Shown here: one piece after another, positions 26,214 through 34,623 of the stretch | Position numbering within the stretch: the stretch's first letter is position 1 | Layout of the letters: every line of letters begins with the position of its first letter | Assembly (NCBI GenBank): GCA_039030335.1 | Contig: JBCCEJ010000002.1 | Span: 1 to 64,000, forward strand | Reading direction: 5' to 3' | Source of the DNA: JBCCEJ01 sp039030335 | Lineage (GTDB): Bacteria; Pseudomonadota; Gammaproteobacteria; HK1 | DNA length: 64,000 bases | The notes under the pieces: model-generated | The model's database searches: none | What the model saw: only the letters and a program-made list of their open reading frames with translations | What the model was told of the DNA's origin: nothing | Program-made: the position numbers and the translations under genes

Positions 26214-26564
26214 GATCGGGCTCGTTCGTGTCGAAGTTCAGTCGAATAGCCTACCGCAGTGAAGCGCTCGCCGTTCGGGTCGAGCTTCAATGCCGGGTTG
26301 GCGAAGGCACGACGTTGTTGCTTGTGCCGCTGGTCCACACCGGGTCCGAAAGTGCGGTCGACACGCAGTCGGCTGAGCCGCTGCGCTCTGCCGCACGAGA
26401 GTTTGCGGTGGTCGATGACGCGGACGCGCCACGCTGGTTGCTCAGTGCGTATCTGGAAGAGCCGGGTTGTAGTGTGTACCCAGCTGTCTCCAGGATGTCC
26501 GGCCTGACAGAACTTTCGGGGCGAAAGTCCGGCACTGGAGTGCCCATTGCGCCGCTGGGAACGT
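26214..26564. other. Intergenic region with a hairpin
   Basis: 351 bases between two minus-strand genes. Frames on both strands are short or featureless. The 7-bp inverted repeat at 26512-26528 (listed separately) is the one structure seen. The promoter of the DAO gene is expected toward the left end, near 26214-26300. Confidence 0.4.
26512..26528 (-). terminator. Hairpin downstream of the MDR-family gene, possible terminator
   Basis: ACTTTCG (26512-26518) and CGAAAGT (26522-26528) pair around GGG, 36 bases downstream of the minus-strand stop at 26565. The trailing sequence TCTGTC is not a proper U-tract, so a terminator role is uncertain. Confidence 0.3.
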
Positions 26565-27545
26565 CTAGGTCCGAAGCAGGATCTTGCCCGATCGAGCCTC
26601 GGCGTTGGCGTGCGCAACAGCTTTTTGCACATCGTCGAGCGCATATTGCGCCTCGACTGGCACGTCGAGTTCGCCATCGATGAAGTGCTGCGCCATCTTT
26701 GCGTACAGCGCTTCGACTTCGCTGCGTTCCGCATGCGGGAGATAGCCGGCGAGCCAGAACCCGGTCAGTGAGATCCCCTGGAACACAGCCTGATGCGGTG
26801 ACAACAAGCACGGATTGCCGTCGAGGAAGCCATAGTTCACAACGGTGCCGCCGTTACTGAGCGTATCGGCCAGCCGCATGGTCGCCGCACCTGCGACCGC
26901 ATCGATAGCGAGACGCACTTTCGCGTCGGCACCCAGCACATCGCGAACGCGTTTACCCAGATCGTCTCCGTCGACGAGCACCAGGTCGGCACCGATGGCC
27001 TCGAGTTCCGGAATCAGGCTATCCCGACGCACGACGTTGACGGTCTTGAGACCTCGGGTTCGGGCGAGCCTTATGACGTGCCGGCCGACCGCCGAGTTGG
27101 CAGCGTTCTGAACGATCCAATCGCCAGCCTCGAGGTCGACGTAGTTGTTGATCATCAAATGGGCAGACGGCGGGTTGGCCTTGAGCTGCGCTGCGTCCTC
27201 CCAGGCGATCGCAGGTGGCAGCTTGACGAACATCGCCGCGTCGCCGCGCACCCGTTCCACCCAGTTTTCGCGGCCCAAGCTCATGACCCGATCACCAACC
27301 ATGAGGTTGCTGACCTCGTCACCAACCGCCACGACCTCGCCGGCGCCTTCAATGCCGAGGTTAGCCGGAAAAGCCGTTGGTCCGGGGTAGCGTCCTTCCA
27401 TGATCTGACGGTCGGCCGGATTGATGGCCGCTGCCTTGATGGCCACTACTACCTCGTTTGCGGCCGGTGCGCCGGCCGCTTCGACCCGCGCCACGGTGCA
27501 GACCTCTTCAGGTTTGCCAAGGCCGGTGAGTTGTACACGTTTCAT
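26565..27545 (-). CDS. MDR-superfamily reductase, trans-2-enoyl-CoA reductase (MECR/ETR)-like
   Basis: 326 residues from the ATG at 27545; an upstream frame extension to 27677 lacks family features. It is a zinc-free medium-chain dehydrogenase/reductase. Features shared with mitochondrial-type enoyl reductases are AAAINPADRQIMEGRYP, GIEGAGEVVAVGDEV, and the block QLKANPPSAHLMIN followed by AGDWIVQNAANSAVGRHVI. NVVRR and ADLVLVDGDDLG complete the NADPH domain. The family reduces 2-enoyl thioesters with NADPH, but related MDRs act on quinones. No fatty-acid synthesis genes are adjacent; the nearest same-strand neighbour is a DMT exporter to its right. Confidence 0.85.
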   Translation of the reverse strand: MKRVQLTGLGKPEEVCTVARVEAAGAPAANEVVVAIKAAAINPADRQIMEGRYPGPTAFPANLGIEGAGEVVAVGDEVSNLMVGDRVMSLGRENWVERVRGDAAMFVKLPPAIAWEDAAQLKANPPSAHLMINNYVDLEAGDWIVQNAANSAVGRHVIRLARTRGLKTVNVVRRDSLIPELEAIGADLVLVDGDDLGKRVRDVLGADAKVRLAIDAVAGAATMRLADTLSNGGTVVNYGFLDGNPCLLSPHQAVFQGISLTGFWLAGYLPHAERSEVEALYAKMAQHFIDGELDVPVEAQYALDDVQKAVAHANAEARSGKILLRT

Positions 27546-27718
27546 GTGGTGTACCTTATGAAGTTGCAGCCCGTGGTTGGGCCCAATGACCTGATGATTT
27601 CCATAGCCGGCGCTCCCAGGCGGACACTGCCGCCGCGTTTGCGCGGCGCGACATTCAACGCTGCCAGCGCACGGCAATTTTCCCGGCCAGCACGCTCCGG
27701 CCTCGAGTCAGGACCCGA

Positions 27719-28585
27719 TCAGCCGGCGCGCGCCCGGGCTTCGCGGTACACAATATACAATGCAGAGCCGCACACCAGGGCGGCGCCCAACCAGAGATGG
27801 TTGCCCGGAAACTCGTTCCAGAACGCATATCCGAGCAGCGTCGACCACAGCAACGACGTGTACTCGAACGGTGCCAGCACGGTCACCTCTGCACGCTTCA
27901 GCGCACTGATGCTGCAAAGCTGCATGACTCCTCCGAACAGCCCCATCAGCACCAGCAGGACGAGTTCCATAACACCGGGTGTGCGCCAATCGATCGACAC
28001 ACCCAACCCGGTCACGGTGGCGGCGAAAAGACTGAAGTAGAGCACCATGGAAGGCGCCGTTTCCGTGCGTGACAGCGTGCGCACGAGAATGACGCCCAAC
28101 GAATAGAACAAGGCTGAACCGAGCGGCAGCAGTGACCAGGGCGAAAACATCGCAGTGCCGGGCCGCACCATGATCATGACGCCGACCAGCCCGACAATGA
28201 CCGCGGCCCAACGGTGGAGTCCGACCTGCTCACGGAGCAGAAAGCGGCCGAATATCGTTGTGAAGATCGGTGCCGCGAATGCGAGGGCCACGACTTCCGC
28301 GAGCGGCAGGACCGTGACGGCGCCGAAGAACAGCAACATTGCGAGCAGCCCGACCAGGCAGCGAAGAGCGAGCAACCAGGGCCGCTCGACGCGCAGGATG
28401 TCAGCCAGCCCCGTCCCATGTATCAGCACCACCAGGGGCAGGAGCGCGAACACACTGCGGAAGAATACGATTTGAACGGTCGTAAAGACCTCGCCCAGGT
28501 GTTTGGCGAGTGCGCTCATCGACGCAAACAGTGCGAATGCCGTGCACGCGAGACCAATGGCGACCAGACGAGAGTCAGCGGCCAT
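27719..28585 (-). CDS. EamA/DMT-family membrane transporter
   Basis: 288 residues with about ten hydrophobic segments arranged as two EamA repeats (about 10-140 and 150-280). Repeat landmarks are FFRSVFALLPLVVL in the first half and LAPFEYTSLLWSTLLGYAFW in the second. DMT exporters move amino acids, nucleosides or drugs; substrate cannot be assigned. It is 87 bases downstream of the MFS gene on the same strand, so the two transporters may share a transcript. Start ATG at 28585 places the first TM at residues 10-30, as is usual. Confidence 0.88.
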   Translation of the reverse strand: MAADSRLVAIGLACTAFALFASMSALAKHLGEVFTTVQIVFFRSVFALLPLVVLIHGTGLADILRVERPWLLALRCLVGLLAMLLFFGAVTVLPLAEVVALAFAAPIFTTIFGRFLLREQVGLHRWAAVIVGLVGVMIMVRPGTAMFSPWSLLPLGSALFYSLGVILVRTLSRTETAPSMVLYFSLFAATVTGLGVSIDWRTPGVMELVLLVLMGLFGGVMQLCSISALKRAEVTVLAPFEYTSLLWSTLLGYAFWNEFPGNHLWLGAALVCGSALYIVYREARARAG

Positions 28586-28671
28586 CGCGCGGGCCTATCG
28601 GGTGCCCCAGCCGAGACCCGGTAGGCGGCAACCGGATGGCAGGTGCGTCAAGCTGAGGATGCGGCGGCGTG

Positions 28672-29952
28672 TCATGTCGGCACGGCCGGCGGGCGTGATG
28701 CAAAGAAACAGACTGCGCCCAGCATCGATACCAGCGCGAGGGACAGAAAGGCGATGTCGTAGTCGCCGTATCGGTCGGCGATGAGGCCCGAGAAGATCGG
28801 GCCCAACGTCATGCCGAACATGACGATGAGAGAGGAGAAGCCCATGATGGTGCCGAACGAAGCCGAGCCGAAGTAGTCGGCCCGGATTGCGGTCATCAAC
28901 GGCCCTCGGACACCCCACGCGAGACCGTGCACGACAACTGCGAACATCGCTACCCAGGGGGTGGCGGCGAACGTCAGCATCGCAACGCCCGCGCCGTGCC
29001 CGATGAGGCAGCCGGTACACATCAGACGTTTGTTGAAACGGTCGCCGAGGAAGCCGCCCAGCAGCTGGCCGATGACCTGCGACCCCGTCATCAGTGCAAC
29101 CACACCGCCCGCGGCCGCGAGCGTGAACGCCATCGGTGACGCGGTCAGATGCGGGATGAGATGCACCATCAGGGAAGAGACCGACAGCAGCGCAATGCCA
29201 TGTCCGGCCGAAATGAGCCAGAACGAACTGGTGCGCATGGCTTCCCTGGCCGTGAGATCGCGCCGCAGCGCGGGTCTGCTGGCGCCGTCGCGTTCGGTTC
29301 CGGCATCGGGCTCGCGAATGCCGTCCACGACCTCTCCGTAGGTCTCCGGCCGGTGGCGGATCATGTGTGCGAGCGGCAGGCCGACGACCAGGATGATCAC
29401 GCCGGATACGAATGCTGTTGTGCGCCACCCCCATCCTTCCAGTGCAAACACGACGATGGGCACGCACAGCCCGCCGAGTGAGAAACCGAGGGAAGAAATG
29501 GCCACTGCCTTCGAACGGTGCCGCCGGAACCAGCTGACGACGGCGACCATGACTGTCGCGAACCCGCCGAGGCTGCTGCCGACGGCCATCAACGCAAAAG
29601 TCAGGTAAAAGGTCAGAACGGACTCCACCTGACTGAACAGCATGAAGCCGATACCGTAGAGCACCATGCCCACCTGCAGGATGATGCGCGGGCCGAGGCG
29701 ATCGACCAGCCAACCCTGGATCGGGCCGAGCAGGCCGGATTCGATGCGCGTCAGCGCAAAGGCCCCAGCGACGATGGTCTTGCTCCAGCCGAACTCCTGT
29801 TGCAGTAGCACGACGTACGCTCCGTACGATTGCATCCACAGCAGGCTCGAAAGCAGGTGGATTCCGCCAGTTGCAACAGCTATCCACCAGCCGTAGAAGA
29901 CGTGGCCTTCGGGTCGCAGCGTGCGGTCAATGGTGTTCAGGAATCGCGGCAT
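28672..29952 (-). CDS. MFS transporter, oxalate/formate or monocarboxylate type
   Basis: 426 residues with twelve predicted TM segments. The N-terminus HVFYGWWIAVATGGIHLL and FGWSKTIVAGAFALTR are typical of the OFA/monocarboxylate branch of the MFS. GWLVDRLGPR is the loop 2-3 signature and GGFLGDRFNKR the matching loop 8-9 signature. A hydrophilic central loop with acidic residues separates the two halves. The probable substrate is an organic acid. ATGs at 29952 and 29976 are both possible; 29952 has AGGG close upstream. It diverges from the Baeyer-Villiger monooxygenase gene with about 80 bases between starts, so they may share a control region and the transporter may import its substrate. 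Confidence 0.88.
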   Translation of the reverse strand: MPRFLNTIDRTLRPEGHVFYGWWIAVATGGIHLLSSLLWMQSYGAYVVLLQQEFGWSKTIVAGAFALTRIESGLLGPIQGWLVDRLGPRIILQVGMVLYGIGFMLFSQVESVLTFYLTFALMAVGSSLGGFATVMVAVVSWFRRHRSKAVAISSLGFSLGGLCVPIVVFALEGWGWRTTAFVSGVIILVVGLPLAHMIRHRPETYGEVVDGIREPDAGTERDGASRPALRRDLTAREAMRTSSFWLISAGHGIALLSVSSLMVHLIPHLTASPMAFTLAAAGGVVALMTGSQVIGQLLGGFLGDRFNKRLMCTGCLIGHGAGVAMLTFAATPWVAMFAVVVHGLAWGVRGPLMTAIRADYFGSASFGTIMGFSSLIVMFGMTLGPIFSGLIADRYGDYDIAFLSLALVSMLGAVCFFASRPPAVPT

Positions 29953-30035
29953 GAACCCTACAATATCAAAGGTCATCGACGAGGATGGCGATCCGGCGTG
30001 ACAGTGGCAGCCGCTCTCTGCGATCCTTGTCATCC

Positions 30036-31646
30036 ATGAGCGAGAACACCGAAACACTTGACGCGATCGTCATTGGGGCAGGTTTTGGCGGCCTCTACGC
30101 GTTGCACCATCTGCGCGATGAGTTGGGTCTCCGCGTGCGCGCTTTCGACGGCGCTGGTGGCGTCGGAGGCACGTGGTGGTACAACCGCTACCCCGGCGCA
30201 CGGGTCGATGCGCCGAGCAGTCCGTTCTACGCCTATACGTTTTCCAAAGACCTTGTCAACGATTGGGAGTGGACGGAGACCCAGACGTCACAAGCGGCGG
30301 TGCTCGCCTATCTCGAGCACTTCGCCGAACGCTTTGATCTCAATAAGGACATTCAGTTCGAAGCGTGGGTCACTGACGCGCGTTGGGATGATGCGAGCCA
30401 GCGGTGGACAATCGAAACCGATCGAGGTGAGTCGGCAACCGCGCCAGTGCTGGTGTGCGCGGTTGGGGCTCTGTTCGTAGCCAACATCCCCGAATACCCG
30501 GGCATTCAGGATTTCTCTGGCGAGGTCTATCACACCGGGCGGTGGCCGCACGAAGGGGTTGTTTTCGAAGGCAAACGCGTCGCCGTGATCGGCACCGGTT
30601 CGTCAGGCATCCAGTCGATTCCAGAGATCGCCAGAGAGGCGCTTCACGTCACTGTTCTGCAGCGCACTCCGCAGTATTCGTTGCCCGCGCGCAACCGTCC
30701 GCTGACGCCGCCGGAGCTGGCGGGGTACCGCGAAGACTGGGACACGCTGCGCGATTCCATGTACCGGCGCGGCGGTTGGCCGTTCAAAGTGATGCGCAGG
30801 CATGCGGACGATTACACCGCGCCGGAGCGGCATGCGATCTATGAAGCGTTATGGGAAGAGGGCGGCATGCACCTCGCCATCAACAGCTTCATTTCAGTTC
30901 TCACGGACGAACAGGTCAACGAGGAAGTATCCGAGTTCGTGCGGGCGAAGATTCGCGACACGGTGGCAGATCCTGAAACTGCACGGAAGCTGATGCCGGA
31001 TTACCATTTCGCCACGAAGCGCCTCATCCTCGACAACGGCTATTTCGAAACCTATAACCGCGCCAATGTATCGCTCGTGGATTTGCGTGACGACCCGATC
31101 GAATCATTCACGCCGACCAGCGTTCGCACGAAGAGCGGTCAGCACACCATAGACATGCTGGTGCTCGCGACAGGCTTTGATGCCGTAACCGGTTCCATGC
31201 TCAACCTGAATCCCAAAGGGCGCGGCGGTATCAGCCTGGAACAGAAATGGGCGAGCCGGTTCGAAACCTATCTCGGGACGATGATTCCAGGCTTCCCGAA
31301 CCTATTCATGATTCACGGTCCCACATCGCCTGGGGTGCTGTATACGATGCCGCTTGGCGGCGAGCGCACTACCCAATGGATCGCACGCTGCGTCAGCCAT
31401 CTGAGAGAGCATGGCCTCGGCACTATCGAAGCGACCCAAGCGGCCGCGACAGCGTGGGACCGTGAGATCAATGAGATGGCTGACAAGACGCTCTACCCGA
31501 AGACCAACTCCTGGTACGTTGGAGCGAACATCCCAGGCAAGCCACGCCAATTCCTGGCCCATCTCAGAGGCTCAAAGTTTTTCGACCGATTATCCGAGGT
31601 TGCGGAACGTGACTTCGAGGGGTTCGTCTTTGAAGCGAAGCGCTGA
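30036..31646 (+). CDS. Baeyer-Villiger flavin monooxygenase
   Basis: 536 residues from the ATG at 30036. The FAD motif is AIVIGAGFGGLYALHHL and the NADPH motif is VAVIGTGSSGIQSIPEIA. Between them is the type I Baeyer-Villiger fingerprint FSGEVYHTGRWP, starting at F160 (FxGxxxHxxxWP). GGTWWYNRYPGARVDAPS is the usual FAD-contacting region. The C-terminal MLVLATGFDAVTGSMLNLN is also typical of cyclohexanone/steroid/phenylacetone monooxygenases. It inserts oxygen next to a ketone using NADPH and O2. The divergently transcribed MFS gene may import the ketone or an acid derived from it. Confidence 0.93.
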   Translation: MSENTETLDAIVIGAGFGGLYALHHLRDELGLRVRAFDGAGGVGGTWWYNRYPGARVDAPSSPFYAYTFSKDLVNDWEWTETQTSQAAVLAYLEHFAERFDLNKDIQFEAWVTDARWDDASQRWTIETDRGESATAPVLVCAVGALFVANIPEYPGIQDFSGEVYHTGRWPHEGVVFEGKRVAVIGTGSSGIQSIPEIAREALHVTVLQRTPQYSLPARNRPLTPPELAGYREDWDTLRDSMYRRGGWPFKVMRRHADDYTAPERHAIYEALWEEGGMHLAINSFISVLTDEQVNEEVSEFVRAKIRDTVADPETARKLMPDYHFATKRLILDNGYFETYNRANVSLVDLRDDPIESFTPTSVRTKSGQHTIDMLVLATGFDAVTGSMLNLNPKGRGGISLEQKWASRFETYLGTMIPGFPNLFMIHGPTSPGVLYTMPLGGERTTQWIARCVSHLREHGLGTIEATQAAATAWDREINEMADKTLYPKTNSWYVGANIPGKPRQFLAHLRGSKFFDRLSEVAERDFEGFVFEAKR

Positions 31647-31714
31647 AGCTTCGCCCGCCGTTTCGAACGGGCCCTGGTCACCCTGACCACACCGGTGCGC
31701 GGCACTGGCATCGT

Positions 31715-31735
31715 GGCGGCCTGATGCAGGCCGTC
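31715..31735. terminator. Hairpin between convergent genes
   Basis: Base pairing of CGGCCTG (31717-31723) with CAGGCCG (31727-31733) around ATG, extendable by G-T and G-C pairs, gives a compact stem between the convergent monooxygenase and YHS-like genes. No U-tract is present on either strand, so its function as a bidirectional terminator is only plausible. Confidence 0.3.
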
Positions 31736-31741
31736 GGATGG

Positions 31742-31927
31742 CTACGACGCGGCGTTTTCCCGGCTGTTGGCGAACAGCGTTACCGCGGTGTCGAACTTGT
31801 CTCTGCACCCGGGATTGCAAAACCCGACCACGTGACCTTCCCACGTCGTCAGCGAATCTGGCGATACCGGTTTACCGGACCAGGGGCAAAGTTCGTTGAT
31901 GCAGTCTTCGAGCTTTGGTTCGGACAT
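31742..31927 (-). CDS. Small YHS/TRASH-like cysteine protein
   Basis: 61 residues. The motif CPWSGKPVSPDSLTTWEGH followed by GFCNPGCRDKF resembles YHS/TRASH-type metal-binding domains, with Cys at both ends of the motif (CPWSGKP; FCNPGC). The domain fills the protein, leaving only an acidic N-terminal stretch (MSEPKLEDCINEL) with one extra Cys. Such small domains bind heavy metals or act as modules in metal sensing. The gene stands alone between convergent and divergent neighbours; its Cys spacing and charge composition look selected rather than accidental. Confidence 0.65.
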   Translation of the reverse strand: MSEPKLEDCINELCPWSGKPVSPDSLTTWEGHVVGFCNPGCRDKFDTAVTLFANSRENAAS

Positions 31928-32214
31928 GGGACCTCGCGCACGGGCAAATCTGATGCTCGCGTTCGATTCTCGAAGAGTTTGGGGGCCTTGGCAATGTTCG
32001 CGACGGCCGCGTCATCAGCACCCCGGCAAACGCGCGCCGAAGCCTGAGTGTTATTCGGCCCGGCGCGATGCGCCCCAGCCCCGGTCCTGTGTCGCATCCA
32101 GAACAGTAATGGACAGGCGTGTCCAGCAGAGTAGTGGACAGCTCTGTACAGCGCTGGCCCGGGCAACGGTCAGCAGGCGCCCGGTCAGAATGTCCGGCAA
32201 CTGAGAGAACAAAG
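31928..32214. other. Control region of the DMGDH-MttB operon
   Basis: 287 bases between the small YHS-like gene and the dimethylglycine dehydrogenase-like gene. It holds the tandem operator-like repeats at 32110-32150 and GAGAGAAC before the ATG at 32215. The left part up to about 32090 shows no gene or structure. Confidence 0.45.
32110..32150. promoter_or_regulatory. Two tandem palindromic sites, candidate TetR operators
   Basis: TGGACA-N4-TGTCCA is a perfect palindrome at 32110-32125. A second copy, TGGACA-N4-TGTACA (one mismatch), lies at 32135-32150, exactly 25 bases on. Each copy is preceded by AGTAxTGGACA, so the flanks match too. The sites lie 65-105 bases upstream of the first gene of an operon that encodes a TetR-family regulator, which makes autoregulation likely. 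Confidence 0.55.
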
Positions 32215-34623
32215 ATGAAATCGCATTATCGGGTTGTGGTTATTGGTGGCGGTGTGGTCGGGTCATCGGTGTTGTATCACCTCGCTAAGTTCGGTTGGAC
32301 CGATGTCGTCATGCTGGAGCGCTCTGTGTTGACGGCCGGTTCGTCCTGGCACGCGGCCGGCGGCATTCACGCGCTGAACGCAGATCCGAACATGGCCGCT
32401 CTGCAGGCTTATACGATCGACTTGCTGTCCGAAGTCGAAAGAGAATCGGGGCACGACATCGGCCTGCACATGACCGGTGGTCTCACGCTCGCAGGCACGC
32501 CGGAGCGCTGGGAGTGGCTGCAGGCGAACTATCGGATCTTCCAGTCCATCGGGATTCACGACTGTGAACTCATCTCGCCGGAAGAAGCGCAGAAACGCTG
32601 CCCGATCATGTCGACCGATGGCGTGCTGGGCGCGATGTGGGCAGACCGCGAAGGCTATCTCGATACGACCGGCACGGTGCACGCCTACGCGATCGCGGCG
32701 AAGAAGCGCGGTGCTGAGTACTACGAGCACACCAAGGTCGAGGCGCTCACGCAGACAGGTGAGGGCTGGCAGGTGCACACGGACAAGGGCACCGTCACTT
32801 GCGAACACGTGATCAACGCCGCCGGACTCTGGGCCAAACAGGTGGGGCGTATGGCCGGCATCGAATTGCCGATGTCACCGCTGAAGCACCACTATCTCGT
32901 CTCCGACAGCATCCCGTTGGTGGCGGAACTCGACTTCGAAGTACCGATGACGGTCGACCTCGAAGGATTTACCTACCTTCGTCAGGACCAGCACGGCGTG
33001 CTGCTCGGCATCTACGAGATCAACCACGAGCATTGGGCCATGGATGGGGCGCCGTGGGACTACGGTATGGAGTTGTTCCAGGAGCAGACCGACCGTATCG
33101 AGAAGGAACTGATCCTTGGCTACGAGCGCTATCCGGTCTTGCAAGACGTCGGGGTCAAGACGTGGGTCAATGGCGCATTCACGTTTGCCCCGGACGGCAA
33201 TCCGCTGGTTGGCCCGGTACCTGGTAAGCGCGGCTACTGGTCGGCATGCGCGGTCATGGCCGGGTTCCTGCAGGGCGGTGGTGTTGGCAAGACACTGGCT
33301 GAATGGATGATCCACGGCGAACCGGAAGCCGATGCATGGCCGATGGACATTGCGCGCTTCGGTCAGTTCGCGCAGAACAAGCAGTACATCAAGGAGACGA
33401 CCGGGCAGTTCTATTCGCGCCGGTTCGTGATGTCCTATCCGAACGAGCAATTGCCAGCGGGCCGGCCGCTCAAGATGGCTCCCGCGCATGATGGGATGAC
33501 CGCGGCTGGTTGTCGTTGGGGCGTGTCGTGGGATCTGGAAGTACCGCTTTACTTCGCACCATCGGAAGACTTCGTAGAGAACCTGACGCTCAACCGTTCC
33601 AATGCACATGACATCGTCGCGGCCGAATGCCGCAACGCGCGGCACAATGTTGGCATGGTCGATATCACGGGTTTCGCGCGTTATGAGGTGACCGGACCGA
33701 ATGCGCATGCCTGGCTGGACCGGATGATGGCTTCAAAGCTGCCGGGGCCAGGGCGTGCGCGCCTTGCCCCGATGCTCGCGGAGAACGGCCGTCTGAAAGG
33801 TGACTTGACCATCTTCAACTGGGGCGATGGCCGTTGGTGGATCATGGGCTCTTACTACCTGCGGGCCTGGCACATGCGCTGGTTCAACGACCACCTGACC
33901 GACGGCGTCAATGTGCGTGACCTCGGCGAGGAGATTTGCGGTTTTGGCTTGACCGGGCCGAATTCGCGCAAGGTTGTTGAAAAGGTGACTGACGGGGATA
34001 TCGCATCGCTGCCGTTCATGGGCTGTGCAACGTTTGATATTGGCCTCGTACGCACGCGCGTCGGACGTATGTCGGTCGCTGGTGAACTCGGTTATGAGCT
34101 GAACTGCCGATTTGGTGACCACGTGAAGCTGCGGCGGGTGCTGCTGGAAGCGGGGGCCGAGTTCGGCATCCAGGAATACGGCTTCAACGCCATGCTGTCG
34201 ATGCGGCTCGAAAAGAGCTTCGGCATCTGGTCGGCGGAATTCACGCAGCTCTACACACCGGGCGAGACGGGGATGGACCGTTGGATCGCATGGGACAAAG
34301 GCGAATTCATCGGCAAGGCGGCTGCGATGGCTGAGCGTGATGGCAACGGTCCGCGACGCAAGCTGGTCACCCTCGAAGTGGACGCCGACGACGCAGACGC
34401 GAGTGGCTACGAGCCGGTCTGGTCAGACGACGAACTGGTCGGCTTCGTGACCTCGGGCGGATACGGCCACACGGTCGACAAGTCACTCGCAATGGCGCTC
34501 GTCAATACTGACCTCGCAACGGTTGGGCAGGACTTGAAGGTCCACGTGGTCGGCAAGGAACGAGCGGCCCGGGTAATCGCGCCCTCGCCCTACGACAGCA
34601 AGGGCGCGGCGATGCGCGCATGA
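32215..34623 (+). CDS. Dimethylglycine/sarcosine dehydrogenase-like flavoprotein with GcvT domain
   Basis: 802 residues from the ATG at 32215. The N-terminal DAO-type FAD domain begins VVVIGGGVVGSSVLYHL. It contains GSSWHAAGG, with H46 at the position where DMGDH and sarcosine dehydrogenase covalently attach FAD. The FAO_M middle region covers about 370-440. C-terminal GcvT and GcvT-C folds (about 440-790, with FGLTGPNSRKVVEKV and ELGYELNC) would bind tetrahydrofolate and accept the released methylene group. The likely reaction is oxidative N-demethylation of a methylated amino acid or amine. The next gene overlaps its stop by four bases, and an MttB-family methyltransferase, TetR regulator and second oxidase complete the operon. 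Confidence 0.9.
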   Translation: MKSHYRVVVIGGGVVGSSVLYHLAKFGWTDVVMLERSVLTAGSSWHAAGGIHALNADPNMAALQAYTIDLLSEVERESGHDIGLHMTGGLTLAGTPERWEWLQANYRIFQSIGIHDCELISPEEAQKRCPIMSTDGVLGAMWADREGYLDTTGTVHAYAIAAKKRGAEYYEHTKVEALTQTGEGWQVHTDKGTVTCEHVINAAGLWAKQVGRMAGIELPMSPLKHHYLVSDSIPLVAELDFEVPMTVDLEGFTYLRQDQHGVLLGIYEINHEHWAMDGAPWDYGMELFQEQTDRIEKELILGYERYPVLQDVGVKTWVNGAFTFAPDGNPLVGPVPGKRGYWSACAVMAGFLQGGGVGKTLAEWMIHGEPEADAWPMDIARFGQFAQNKQYIKETTGQFYSRRFVMSYPNEQLPAGRPLKMAPAHDGMTAAGCRWGVSWDLEVPLYFAPSEDFVENLTLNRSNAHDIVAAECRNARHNVGMVDITGFARYEVTGPNAHAWLDRMMASKLPGPGRARLAPMLAENGRLKGDLTIFNWGDGRWWIMGSYYLRAWHMRWFNDHLTDGVNVRDLGEEICGFGLTGPNSRKVVEKVTDGDIASLPFMGCATFDIGLVRTRVGRMSVAGELGYELNCRFGDHVKLRRVLLEAGAEFGIQEYGFNAMLSMRLEKSFGIWSAEFTQLYTPGETGMDRWIAWDKGEFIGKAAAMAERDGNGPRRKLVTLEVDADDADASGYEPVWSDDELVGFVTSGGYGHTVDKSLAMALVNTDLATVGQDLKVHVVGKERAARVIAPSPYDSKGAAMRA

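Noticed and set aside
26228..26683. 151-residue plus-strand frame
   Set aside because: No domain and it overlaps the end of the MDR gene on the other strand; likely chance.
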